Origin: Certhia americana
Lineage: Eukaryota > Chordata > Aves > Passeriformes > Certhiidae
Assembly (NCBI GenBank): GCA_018697195.1
Contig: CM031857.1
Span: 68,970,195-69,034,194 of the forward strand
Direction: 5' to 3'
DNA: 64,000 bases
Shown: one piece after another, positions 52,001-64,000 of the stretch
Numbering within the stretch: the stretch's first letter is position 1
How the letters are laid out: every line of letters begins with the position of its first letter
Notes under the pieces: model-generated
What the model was told of the DNA's origin: nothing
Databases searched by the model: none
Seen by the model: the letters and a program-made list of their open reading frames with translations, nothing else
Program-made: the position numbers and the translations under genes

Positions 52001-55000
52001 AAAATTGTTTTAACTAAATATGGACCAAAGGTTGAATCTTGCAAACTTTCACAGCAGAATAGTGCTACTGATAGCATCTGATCCTGGTTAACTCAAAGTG
52101 CAAGGCAAAATCCATGTCCACAGGAGTTTCCTTTGCAGTAGGTTTAGGCATCCTAAATTTAAATCAAAAGTGAAAAGGCACTTTGGAAAAATTCTTCCCC
52201 TGATGTATTTCTCTCTCATGTCAAAGTAATGTTAAATACATGACTAATTTGTTGTGATACTATGCTATAATATTTCCGTTGGCTTGTGTCCCTTTTTATT
52301 TAATTAAATGTCATCAAAGATTTCATTGTCAGACTAAAACATTTGTATTCTATTTTTTTATATCTTAATGGAGTCAGTGAAGAAATAAAAAGTGGAAGTG
52401 CCATAAGGAATACTTTCTTCTACGTAAGGAATGCTTTCTTCTAAACATTTTATGACTGTGGACTGTCTGTAGGTAATTTAATATACTCTTTGCCTTTCTT
52501 GGTATATTGCGTACTAAAACATCACTAACATTAATTTAGATTCAAATGAAATATTGGATCCAAACCCATTTTTGTTGTTCTATTTCTGTTCTCTGCATTA
52601 TATGATTACCTTGTGCATTACTGATTTGCATGTAGGTCAACCTATTTCAAGTGAACTCCACTGTCTTCATGGAGGCAGAAAGGGAGAAGGCTTTCACTCA
52701 GCTGCCCAATCTGGTTTTCTTTTATCTTCTCCAGGATTCACAGGAAGTATGTATCTGCAGCTAGAACAAGCTCTGCAGAGATACAGCATAAATCAAACAG
52801 CATGTGCTTCCTCACATCACCCTGCTGGCATGTTTTTGCTCAAGAGTAACATTACCAGCACGGAGATCACTGTTATACTTCTAGGACTGCCTGTTGGGAC
52901 CATCAGAAAGAGTGCCAAGTAACATCCACTGTCCCTCCACACACACCTTTCCACTGAGATCAGCATGACACCAATTCATAAACCCAGCTTTACGAGACAC
53001 ATATTCTGGATTTGAACTGGCTACCAAGAACTAAAATGTTTTTTTGTTACCATTACTGATCTCACAGGTAATATTGAATGTTGGAAAATGGCTTCAAATT
53101 GGCCATTTGAGTACCATGGCAGGAATAATTTTAGCTGTTGCGTGCAGCTGTGACAAGACAATAATCTAGGGCATTTAATATTGTGACCATGCCCTTCTGA
53201 TAAGACTTGCAAGTATTGAGAAAAGCAGTGAAAACTTCCCTTCATAAATCTAGTACCACTCTTAGTCCACATTCCTGCTGATAAGATCAGATGCCCTCAC
53301 ATGAGTTGTTCTTAACTGAAGTGAGCTCAGCAAAAATGGGGAGTTATTTGGAGTATCAAGAAAAAAAACATGCGATGTCATTTGTACTTGGGGACAGACA
53401 AGATAAGATCAACTGAAAAAAAAATTGGGAATAAAATTTGGCCTGACCCAATCCAACATACTCACGTTCCCCCTTTTCTGCACTCCTTCCTTTTTTCATC
53501 TCACAGGCTCCATTGCCTCATTTTGAAGTCAGATCACTTGCATCTCACCTGCTAAAGAAAACAGCTGAGTTGCTTTGTGATGGGTAAGGAAGAAAACCAT
53601 GAGATTGGCAGTCATGACAACCTCAGGCGGGGTAAAGTAGGATGTGGAGGTCAGGGAAAGGGAAGCAGAATGAGAAAGAGGTAGTACTGACCACAAAGAA
53701 AACTGTAAAATCAGTAAGGATCAGTTGGCATGCTTTATTTTCCAAAATGAAAAGCAGAAAGAAAGATAAGTAAAAATATTTAAATTTCATCAGACAGATT
53801 AGGTGCCAGTGGCATAGGTGAATGCTGGCCTAGGATTTATGTTTTGAATGCCTGTGGATTGAATTTTCCTTTTTTAACAGATCTTGAAATCATCTACAAT
53901 GAGAAACAAATTCCCATGAATATTGCTTAGAGACTCAACATTCAGAAAATATGAAAATGAACTAAAGTACAGACTGTGCTATTTTATTTTGCATTAAATG
54001 CTCAATGTCCCTTTCAAAGACAGAACATAAAGTGACACTAAATTTAATGTGAGAAATATCAAAATTTATCTACCTCTTAACAAGAGATTTCAAGACCTTT
54101 TTGTTAACATTAAAGGAGTTAGACAGGCCTATACTTTTCTGTATCTGTCACATTATTTATGGGCACAGTCTTATGGACTGTGTACTTGAGCAAATGTACA
54201 CATGTGCGTAAGCATTTCGAGAACAGAAGCTATTACCAGTCAAAGTTTTCAGCAAGAGGATTTTTATACTGCTGGAGAAACTAACTCAAACACAACAGGT
54301 CACTTTCATGGTTTGGTTCAGACAGATGAGTGATACAGAACATCTTTTATTTATGTATTTTCCTCCTGGTATTCAGAAAATATATCTGGGCAATTAGCAA
54401 CAGTTAAATAACTGCTACATTACCAACACTGAACAATTTAATAATTGGCAGAACAATTTCCATCTCTTCCATATGACCGGATATTTATTTTATGTGTGTG
54501 CTTGATATGCAATATTTACTCCTGATAAATTGGGGAAGGCAAGTGTATTTGCTTTTGCTAAATCAGGAGTAGCAAAACTTGTGGTTGAAGTTATGATTTG
54601 ATTATTATGAATATGACATTGAAAATGGAAATAGAAAAATACTTAATACTTCCATACTTTCTTTGGTCAAATGGAAGATGTCATCAAAAGTGATCTGCAC
54701 TTTTTAACCATGATTATTAGCTATTCAATGGAAAAAGATTAAATGTTAGGGGTCTCAAAAGTTCTTCAAAGACTTTTTATCCATCTGTTAACTCTTACTG
54801 TAGCTTTTCTGCTTAAGTAATTTAAAACATTTTGGAATGTTTTTCCTCTTACCTTTTTTTTCTCTTAAAGATAAGAATTTAAAAGTGAAATTCTAAAAAA
54901 GAGCTAAAATTATGAGCTCTTTGTAAGAATGCATTTGGAATACAAAGTCTCCTGCTTTTATAACATGGACAACCTATATTCTGTTCATGTGGTTTTCAAA

Positions 55001-56900
55001 GAGGAAACTTTTATTTTCCTCATTTGGTATGAAAACAGTATCAAAGTGAACATGGTTTGCTCTGAATTTCTTTGCACTATCTGATCTTTGTAAGTAATCT
55101 ATAAAGACTTAAGCCATGGGACATGCGGGATACTCAAGTTACAAGTGCCCCAGGGTCTTAAAAGATTTTGTCTGTGTGGTAGAGTTGAAACAGGGAACAT
55201 GTGAAGTTTAGTGATTTTAAGTCTTTCAGTTCTGGCATTTTAAAGGTAGAAGTGCCATTATGAGTAGGAACAACATTTTATATACCTTCTTGCATTAAGA
55301 TTTATTTGCCATCATTATCACACTAATACTATCCCAAAACAGAAAGAATTCCAAGTAATTCAACATCTGATGGAGTTCTATCCAAATAAATTGATCTCTC
55401 TTCTTCTTTAATGTTAAAATATGATGCCAACAATCAGGAACAATTTTAAAATATTTCTTAAATAAATATTAAATAAAAAATACTTCAGCAGTAATAAAAA
55501 GCTGTTCTGAGAAAAGCAGCAAGCAAAACTTTATTTTAAAATAATACCTCAGAAGTATGTTTATTGGTTTCAATGTAGGAAATGCAGAAGTTTGATTGTT
55601 TCTCCAGTTGCAGATGTATATACCTGAGAGGCTTGAAAATATAAGTCTCAGAGAGAAGCTCAGCTGGTACAAATCAGCAGGGTTATTGAAGCTGATGGAA
55701 TGATAGGAGGGTTTTACCTCCTCAGCATCTGGTCCTCCTATAAAGTGAATAGCTGATGATTCAAAAGGTACAGAACATTTGTACAAGCAAGGGAGACACC
55801 TTCCGTGTGCATCTTGTTAAAAGTTTGTGGCTTTGATTAAAGTGAATTCAATGTCTGCCTGACAGGCAAGATTGACAGAACAGGAAACTGATGTCTTCCA
55901 TTAGCCCCAGAGAAGATAAAAGCAAAGGCAGGAAGATGCAGCTCCCCCCACTCAGGAAGCATTTCCTTTAGCACAGAGCAAGCCATTAGCTTTCAAAGGT
56001 TTTCATTCCTTGTGATGAGAATGCCGAATGTCAAACCAGTCATACATTAATGAATGTTTATCCCAGAATGCTTTTTTTGTTGTTGTTGTTTTGTTGGTAG
56101 GAGATGCTTTAAAAAAAGAGACAAGGAATGCAGGTAGAAAAAAGCCCCATCCCTTTGTGCCCTTGCCAGCTTCTGGCAACTAGCATTTTACAGACTTTCT
56201 TTGCTAGACACAGCACCTATGCTGCCAATAATGTATGGGACTGTCCCACTGTCCACCTTGTAAACTTGTGAATTTAGGATATTTCAGAGTTTAAACAAAT
56301 GCAGCTGAACCAACCACCATCAATTTATATCATATAAATGACTCAGCTTTTTTTGGCATGGTTTTATTTCCTGACAACTGCTACTCAATTCTGAACCTAG
56401 TAGGGTCAGTGGTGTCTCTTGCAAAGTCTACTCTTGTCAGTACTCTGAGTATCTAGGAGATTTGGGGACATAGAATTCTCAATAAATAGAAAATTTATTT
56501 GGCTCCACATGGCGATCAAGCTCTGCCTGATTTTTTATTTCCAGATTTTTAGAGCACATACAAGATACTAGAGGTAAGCCGAACTGTTCTGAAAATTTTG
56601 GTGTACTTACAAGTCTAAGAAAGAGAAGATTTTTCTTTTGGAAATGTTGTTTACCATTATATCTGGACTTTTATGCATAACAAGAATTCTGAAGTCACTT
56701 AGGATAAAAATGAGAAACCCTGTTAACAACAATAAAATCCTGCTGCTACTTCTCTAGCATTTAGAACTTAATTTTAATCAGGCGCTTTCTACACAGGGTT
56801 TTGGTTTTTTTGTCATGCCTAGTAGGTTAAAGGACAACACATGCCATTCTAAGAAGGCACTATGAATGTGAAAGCTAATAGATTTTAAAAAGGACATCTA
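46020..56900. other. AT-rich noncoding stretch, no supported gene
   Basis: I see no gene. The sequence is mostly unique and AT-rich. Minor structure includes short direct duplications at 46672-46697 (CTTAATGACTT twice), 51530-51556 (TCCTTCCAGAAT twice) and 52399-52442 (TAAGGAATACTTTCTTCTA and a near copy). Frames up to 122 residues (52554-52922) show no family motif. Confidence 0.5.
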
Positions 56901-56929
56901 AACAGTCATTTTATTAGCTATCTTCTTCT

Positions 56930-57540
56930 GAGTCTTTCAGCCAATTTTTGTGTGTTTACTATCACTTTCATTTGGAGTGTTCTCCATGGGTTTTCTCCCT
57001 TTCTTTGTTATCATATACAACACTAGCACAAACAACCACAGCAAAGCAGCAAGGACTTTTGTCCATGAAACACAGTCCAAGTTAGACACAGTATCATAAA
57101 TAAATAGAGCAGGACCAGTAACAGAGGAACTGAGGAAATCAATGACAGAAAAGGAAAAACAGCCCTTTTCTTCTTGCATGTACACTGTAAATATTTATTT
57201 TGGTTTTTTTTCCCCTGATACAATCACAGGTGTGAGGAGAAGTGGTTGGTGCCAGCCTAGAGCATATTGACAGAAAGGTAGCTGCTGAAAGTGGGGCTTT
57301 AAGGAGGGATCTTAAGGAGGCAAGCAGACACTGAGACACATCTGAGTAACAACATTAACCATAGGAGTTAAAGTAATGACAGTGTCATGGCAGTGGAAGC
57401 TGTGCCGAAACCACTGGGCCAGGGAGAGAAAGTATGTGACACTGAACTGCCCGAATGTGAACAGACACACCATAGCACTTCCCAGCACACAGACACCAGC
57501 ACCGTCAGTGCCTGGCAGGAGGAAACAGGGTAGGTACAAG
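56930..57540 (-). other. Weak coding candidate, minus strand
   Basis: Two adjacent minus-strand open segments have some protein-like features. The segment at 57540-57312 follows a strong acceptor-like CCCTGTTTCCTCCTGCCAG. The segment at 57190-56937 follows TTTACAG and would encode a hydrophobic stretch (VLAALLWLFVLVLYMI), then basic KKGRK and a polar tail to a stop. A single membrane segment with a positive cytoplasmic flank is typical of a type I membrane protein C-terminus. The two segments lack a credible shared donor, and T-rich DNA often yields hydrophobic frames, so I regard this as probably chance. Confidence 0.12.
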
Positions 57541-59071
57541 GATGGGAAAAACCCCTCTTAGTGATGACACCGAGACGGGTAGGGGAAGAGAGAGACTGAA
57601 ACAGAGGCGGGTGGGTGATCCTTCAGAGCCTACCAGTGGGAGTCTGACAAAAATGAAATTTGACTTCTGCCAAGGTAGTTGTAAATGAGCTCACTTTTGG
57701 ATGCTACATCTCACTGCAGACCAGAGAGTATTCCTGAGGGAAGGAAGGAGCTTAGCATGTCTGGCCTTGCACTTCTTTAATACTTGGATGTCTCAGACAT
57801 GCATGCATTTTTAGGAAGTTAACATTAATAGCAGTACAATGTTGTTAATACAGTATTACTAAAAAAACCCCTCAAACTAAAACAAACAAACAAACATCAA
57901 TCCATTAAAAAAAACCAACACCCACAGAAACGTCCACAACTGAAAAACCTCCAAACCTTTGGTAGCTTTATATTCTCACTATACATGAGGACTATAGAAG
58001 ATATATATTTAAGATATAGGTGTCAATGCCAAGACACAAATCTGGAAGACTGCAAAGTATGGATGTGGGAAATTTTCCAAGAAATTCAGTTGTTGAAAAT
58101 GGAGTGGGCAGGAAGAGTAAGTTATCTGTGCTTGGTGTCTTCTGAAAAACATTTTATAAAATAAACATAATAAAAATATTGCCCCTATCAAAGCATTAAA
58201 TAAAGAACATTTACAGCCACACGAACTTCAAACTGTTCACCAGAAATGTGGGACATCACCGTTTATTTTTCATATGGAGGATGGCATGTCCTTTTTTATT
58301 TTCACGAAACACATACTTCACCACCACATACATATGTTCTTAAAATAGGAATGGTATTCATGAACAGTATCCACGTGTTTCTCAAAACAGAATTTCTCAA
58401 GAAAAGAATGGAAACTGGAACTCTCCATATCCTAATTGTTTGATCTTTCTTGATTGTTTCATAAATATGAAATTAATATTGTATATTAATGCATAGTTCT
58501 AAATACAAGTCATGTATTGCACAAACATAAGGCTTCCTGTGTTTACTGCAATTATTTATTGTAATACCAATGTAAGACATAGATTCCCTTACAGTCATCG
58601 ACTAATTTATGTTTTGACATTGGATTGTATCAATAAAGATAGAAGAGCTTCTGCCTCTGCATTCTCCCTTTTAACAAATCCCAAATGACATCCCATGTTA
58701 TGCTTTTGCTTCTATAAACAATTAAATCATATGTTCACATATATCTGTAGCTCTCTGTCAGAGGAAAATTTCTCACTGATGGAAGAATTTGCCATCAGAC
58801 TTGCTTTTATTATTTCAGGCCCATTACTAATCCAACCAATTACTCTGCATGTGAACTATAACAGGCACTTGATTAGATCTTAGTCTCACTTATTTCTTAT
58901 TTTCGCAGTTTCTTTTGCATAAGATCTAAGAAATTATCCTAAATGGACCTTGTTATTGTGTTTAATTGAAAACCACTATAGGTGGATGTGATTGGAAATA
59001 ATTTCAGAGAATGTAGACATCAGCATCTCAATCACCTTAAATCATAGTGTAGATGTAGTTAAGGTCTGAAG

Positions 59072-59165
59072 TAGTCTTTCTGTGCTCTCATCTATGTTCA
59101 GTGAAATAAAATAAGCACTTCTAAAGTATGATTCATCCCATCCTAAAATAGATGGTGAAAATAGG
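59072..59165 (+). repeat. Dispersed repeat copy B, family not identified
   Basis: CTTCTAAAGTATGATTCATC with the left flank TCAGTGAAATAAAATAAGCA and right flank CCATCC matches the copy at 40580-40660 in the same orientation. The right part (AAAATAGGTCAAATGACTC) extends beyond the shared core. Confidence 0.4.
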
Positions 59166-60474
59166 TCAAATGACTCTTATCCTTAATGCACCTTTTTCTC
59201 TCTCTTCCCTATAAAGGGAATCTTAGGTGACTGCCTCGCACAGATAGCTGAATTCTGTGAGTCACACCTTGTCTAGCTTACCAGTGATGTTTATGGGCCA
59301 GAATAAGGCTTATTTATTTAAATCCTGAAAATTCTGGGGATTCTTCAAGAGGTCTAGGTACTAATATATGTGGGTTTCTCAGAGTAATTTATTTATGATC
59401 TTCATATTGTACCTTTTTTCCCTCGAACTCACTGCAACTGCAGCTTTTCTGTACAGTTGTATAGAAAGTAAGGAAAGAAACAGGCCAATGGTGAACTTCC
59501 TATTATATCTTAAGCTGAATATTTCAGAAGGGGATGCAGATAAAATTAAGCTGAGGTACAGCCCTCTTCTTTTTTTCTTTCACATGACAATTGTACAACA
59601 TTCCCCCAAACTCTGTGACCATGAACTGTTTTGCACTTTCAGGGACAAAGAATCAAGATCCTTAACAATGTGGTGTGTTTTCAATACAAGTCCAGTGAGT
59701 TTATACAAATGTTTTACATGGCTTTAGCAAAGGATTTGCTCTTTTAATAATGTTCTGTGCCTGATTACCTCTGCCCTCCCAAACCACACCCTTAATTATA
59801 TGTAAATATTAGAACGCTTGTCCAGCCAGGGGCTGATACTTGTATTTCATATTGTGTTTTGCCCCAGCATGTCACTGGGACAAGTTTAGGGAAAATGCCC
59901 TGTGTCTTCTGCAACAGATAAACCTGAATTCCTCTGCAAAGCTGTGAGGTTCAGCCCATTCTTGTGTTCAGAAGGGTGGCCATCTGGAAGTGCTTTACAG
60001 TTTTCATTAACAGAGAGATTTATTGAATGCAGTAATATAAAATACAAATAAATGAATCAGAGAAACATTCTCTATGTTACATACATTGATTTTAAACTCA
60101 AACAACTGTACATTTTCATGCCCTACATCTAACTTTCCATATTTCTGCAGTGACAACACATTTATCACTCTGTTTTGTGTGATACATGAAGCTCCATATG
60201 ATGGCCTCTGTGAAATGCCTTGCAGGATGCCAAAGGAGGTGGCTATCCCCACTGGAACTGACAGCGGAGAACAATTCCATTGGATAAAACTGTTTTTCCA
60301 CTCACTCTACATGCAGTGACTGATGCAATCCTTCTCTGGAATGCCTCAGAGAGAAAATCAATGTGTCTCAGGAGGAAAAGGGAAACCATATCATCCCTAG
60401 CAAAGAATTGCACACAACTTAGTAGGAGACCCATGTTTTCAAGCCTGGTATTTCTCAGGACTGACAAACAGAAA

Positions 60475-61005
60475 ATCATAGAATGGCTTGGATTGGAAGG
60501 GACTTTAAAGATCTACTTCCAACCCGCTGCCCTGGGCAGGGACGTGTTTCACTAGACCAGGTTGCTCAGCCCTCCATCCAACCTGGCCTTGAGCACCTCT
60601 AGGGTTGGGGCATCCATAACTTCTCTGAGGAACCTGTTCTGGTGCTTCACCACCCTCACTCTAAAGAATTTCTCCCTCATAGCTAATCTAACCCTCTCTC
60701 TTTCAGTTTGAAGCCACTCCCCCTTTTCCTTTCTTTAACAACATGTGCTTGTAAAAAGTCTCTCTCCATTTTTCCCATAGGCTCCCTTCAGCTACTGAGA
60801 GGCTGCAATTAAGTCAGCAGGAGGCCTTTCCTTTTCCAGGCTGAATAATCCCAATTGTCTCAGTCTTTCCTCACAGGAGAGATGTGCTTCCTCTACTCAT
60901 CTTGGTGACTCTTTTCTCACCTTACTCCAACAGGTCCATGTCCTTCCTGTGTTGAGGACCCCAAAGCTGAATGGGGTGCAGATGGGATTATTCACCTCCC
61001 ACAAT
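60475..61005 (-). mobile_element. CR1 LINE, 5'-truncated 3' part
   Basis: About 530 nt match the avian CR1 3' region in reverse orientation. Landmarks are ATCATAGAATGGCTTGGATT and GGAAGGGACTTTAAAGATCT near the element's 3' end, then CAACCTGGCCTTGAGCACCT, CAGGTCCATGTCCTTCCTGT and GTTGAGGACCCCAAAGCTGA. CR1 is the dominant avian non-LTR retrotransposon, and most copies are short 3' fragments like this one. Only one unit of the terminal octamer (CATAGAAT) is seen. No intact reverse transcriptase frame is present. Confidence 0.93.
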
Positions 61006-63226
61006 AACTGCTCTGAAGAGGTTGTTGGGGGAATCTGCTGTTTTAAGGAGCTTACAGTTGACAGTTGGAACTTTTAGTATTTTTTAAAAGTATTTTGTTT
61101 TTTTCTGTCACCTATGGATTGGAAGGACTTCAAACAACTTGAATGACTATACAGCCCTTTGCATCAACATCCTTGACAAAACAAATTTCTTGCTAGATCT
61201 TTTTACCTCATTATCTACTGCCTTATGCAGCTATGATAGATAAGGAGTGGATTTTTTTTTAATCATGTCAAAATGATTAGTGATATGAGATCTCATTCAC
61301 AAAACTGGGTGACCTAGTTTGAACCAAGCATTAACTCTGTAAGGATAGATTGCTCCTAATACCCATGTTCCCTCTATCAGAAAGAGTCACTGCAATATAA
61401 AATGTGAGGATGCTTAAATTCTAAGGGTGGATTGAAATTGCCTGTAACTGACATTTATACTATTGTCTTTATAGCTCTGTTAAAATTATTAGAACTACAT
61501 CAGCAAGATACGATATCTGCTTGGCTGTAATGCATACTTCAGATCTGGGAAAGCAAAACCATAGTGGTTTGAATTCATTTTAGTTTGAAAGCTTTTTCCC
61601 TGCTGTAAGATTACATGTCCAAATGATGCTAATGCTGTTTGCAAAGTAACACATGAATACAATTGAATTTCTTTTGATGTACAGTGTAATTATCTCAGAG
61701 ATCAATAACTGAGCTAAAAGAAATGTACCTTCTATATTAGCACTGTCGTATAGTTCGTTCCATAGATCTATAGTAGATACAAACATTTTTTCTCCTTTTA
61801 ACTCTCTTGGACACTGTTATAATACTGCATACTCTAAATCACATTTTCTAAGACATGATTATCAGTGTTTCTTATCATCACCAACAGTAACCAGATGAGA
61901 ATTTTTGTAATTATTTTTTGCAATTATTTTTTGCACCATTAATTCCAAATCAAATCCTTCAGTCGCTTTGGTCTATGTGGGACATTCCTCATTCCACTTG
62001 CGCATGCTGCATCAAATCTCTAGTGTCCTTCACCTTACCATGAATCCTTTACATTTCAACAGTGAATACCACAAAGAAATACCACAAAGAGGCATGAGGA
62101 TCAGACCGAAACTGACTATCATTTTTTACGCATTTGCTCAATTTTTCTGGATAATCTGTCCTATAGTTCTGATTTTTCCTGTAATCTACCTAGAAGTTAC
62201 AAATGTCTAGCTTTTGGTATTTGATATATGCTTGCTGTGTTCACTACAACTGCTGTTGAAGTCATATTCAACAGAACAAGGAGTAAGTCAGTGTTTGTAT
62301 TGTTCACATCTGCCCTATTTTGGATCCCATGTTTAGAGAGTCATGAACGCAACGCCTTTGAAAGGCACATTTAATAGGTCAATTGAATATGATATGCTTA
62401 GGCTTGACCCAAATCAGGGCATAATAAGGCACTGCATAGTGTAAGCCAGTTAGCCTGTTCTGCTTTATGTCTGTGACATAAAGCAAATGCATTGCTCTGG
62501 AGGAGAAAAGTCTCTGCCTCTGAACTGGGTTACATTCAATTCCACATTCTTGTAGCATGCTGTCATTCCTAAGAAAAAAATGTCACTCCACATTTGTGCT
62601 AAATCAGGGAGTGTCTGTCTGTGAACTCACCCCAAGCATAGTTTTAACCAGTGTCACCACTGCCTGAACATCCTTTCGTTGTGAATATGAAGCACCAAGT
62701 GCCCAAACATCATTTTTCTGCAAGGGTCTGAGATTTTTATGCTGTGGGTCATGAGCAAATTGGATTGATACCATGCAAGAGTGTCTGGCCCTGTAAGCTG
62801 GACATGGTAGACGTTTTTGTTAGCATTGCTTTTGTATATGGTAACATTCCGCATTTTACTTTCCGATTCTCAAGTGTAAGCTAAAGAAATTCAAAGAGGA
62901 TCAATAGCAGGTACTAAAAGCTCCAATTACAGTAACTGACATAGCCACGTTTTTCAATGCAAACACAGTAGTTTATTTAGAGACACGCATGTACTTGTGT
63001 GCACCAAAAAGGGTTAAAAAAAGTATGCCCCTTGCAATCTGATTTCAGTGGTACTGTCTGACCTTGCATTTTGGCCACACATCTCCATAGTGATGCTTTT
63101 GTAGAAATATTTTGTGTATCTCCACTTGGTAAAGCTTTCTGTATTATATGTGGATTCAATTTTGTAGAGTCATAAACTGAATTTATATTTAAGCCATCTA
63201 ACCACCTTTTGCTTACCCCTTTACAG
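61006..63226. other. AT-rich noncoding stretch, no supported gene
   Basis: No coding region can be supported. Sequence is unique and AT-rich. A minus-strand ATG frame at 62854-62654 has a polar composition but no splice or family support. Confidence 0.45.
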
Positions 63227-63252
63227 GAGAAAAAGAAAAAAAAGTCCAAAAG
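63227..63252 (+). other. Candidate 26-nt microexon with consensus splice signals
   Basis: A branch-point-like CTAAC near 63197, a pyrimidine-rich GCTTACCCCTTTACAG acceptor ending 63226, and a perfect donor AAAAG|GTAAGT enclose 26 nt (GAGAAAAAGAAAA, then AAAAGTCCAAAAG). All three frames are open and strongly basic; phase 0 reads EKKKKKSK. As 26 is not a multiple of three, skipping would shift frame, so it would have to be constitutive or regulatory. If real, the last kilobases of this window lie inside a plus-strand gene. The match to all splice elements within 60 nt is notable but could be chance. Confidence 0.3.
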
Positions 63253-64000
63253 GTAAGTGCTAAAATATCTAGTATATTTGAAGATAACCAGACTGAGAAC
63301 TTGCCTGCTCCTACATCAAATTCTCAAACTGGATACCTAAGCCTCAACAATTAAAATCTTTCATAAGTGATCAAAGCCACCCATTCTGTTCTGTTTTCAT
63401 GTCCTTGGTCATAATATATCATGGTATATATTATTTTTGGTGCTACTGCTCCATTAGTTACCTGAAGCAGAGAGTCAAAGTAGGTGTCCCATTAGGTAAT
63501 AAGAGTGTCACCATGTACTTCTAGCCTGGGAATTCTGACATATTTTATGACTGGATTTTAATATAGACTTTATATTGTGCATATGCACAAATATATATAT
63601 ATATATATATTTTAATAATGCAGGCTGATGCTTGCAAATGAGCTGGTGATTTTAGGCTGTATTTGGTCTTTGATGCACAATTCTGATGGACTTTAAAGGA
63701 TATGAACTTTCCCAGGGTGGATTTTCACTTCTTTACTCAGACCTTTACAGGTTCTCAAGATTAACACTGTGGTGCTAACACCCTCTGACAGTAAAGGCCA
63801 GAATCATTGTCTTCTCTTGTCTGGTCTTGACTTTTTTCATATGAACATCTTAATCAATATTAATCATATTTTATTAAGACAAGAGTAGGATTTTGTTTCT
63901 GTGTATATTATAGGGGATTGATGAGTTCATCATAAGTTACTAAATGGACAGAAGAAGGCTTGTTCATTTGTGTGTCATAAATACAATATTCTTTGCTAGC
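63253..64000. other. AT-rich noncoding stretch, no supported gene
   Basis: Nothing coding is seen after the microexon candidate. The stretch holds the AT microsatellite at 63590-63611 and ordinary AT-rich sequence to the window edge. Confidence 0.45.
63590..63611. repeat. (AT)n microsatellite
   Basis: An uninterrupted AT run of about 11 units lies after a TGCATATGCACAA segment. Confidence 0.88.

Noticed and set aside
59643..59694. 52-nt segment between a CACTTTCAG acceptor and a CCA|GTGAGT donor
   Set aside because: Two frames are open and it is isolated from the other candidates. Such pairs occur about once per several kilobases here by chance.

Overview
The window is vertebrate nuclear DNA, AT-rich and almost certainly avian. 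A CR1 LINE 3' end lies at about 60.47-61.0 kb and a second CR1 tail at 45.76-45.84 kb, both on the minus strand. At 33.08-33.22 kb there is a SINE with a tRNA-Ile-like head fused to a CR1-like tail, the architecture of TguSINE1 from zebra finch. That points to a songbird or close relative. I see no bacterial operons, viral genes or CRISPR arrays, and no gene I can name.

This looks like a large intron or a gene-poor intergenic region. Long reading frames are few, overlap one another, and mostly have the composition of chance frames or simple repeats. Landmarks from left to right: a CpG-rich, promoter-like block at 7.2-7.96 kb; an ancient repeat at 13.0 kb and a MIR-like SINE at 13.5 kb; a 47-nt poly-T run at 14.7 kb; CA/TA microsatellites at 26.7-27.4 kb; a purine-strand GGGAAA/GGAAA minisatellite with CpG-bearing units at 28.38-28.81 kb; an AT/GT array at 30.8 kb; the tRNA-derived SINE at 33.1 kb; a MIR-like SINE at 34.4-34.6 kb; the best coding-like stretch at 39.99-40.25 kb; a near-perfect 80-nt hairpin at 44.41-44.49 kb; a MIR/CR1/GT-rich composite at 45.6-46.0 kb; the CR1 copy at 60.5 kb; and a 26-nt microexon-like sequence with textbook splice signals at 63.23 kb.

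The strongest hint of a gene is on the plus strand. It is a possible terminal exon at 39991-40246 encoding about 84 charged, helical residues. Upstream there are several short open segments flanked by good splice signals (12140-12295, 25237-25298, 31244-31294, 36087-36331), and the first three are mutually phase-compatible. I could search no database, and many such pairs arise by chance in 64 kb, so these are candidates and not established exons. I found no evidence for a new biological system. The hairpin, the candidate exons and the CpG block are the items most worth testing.
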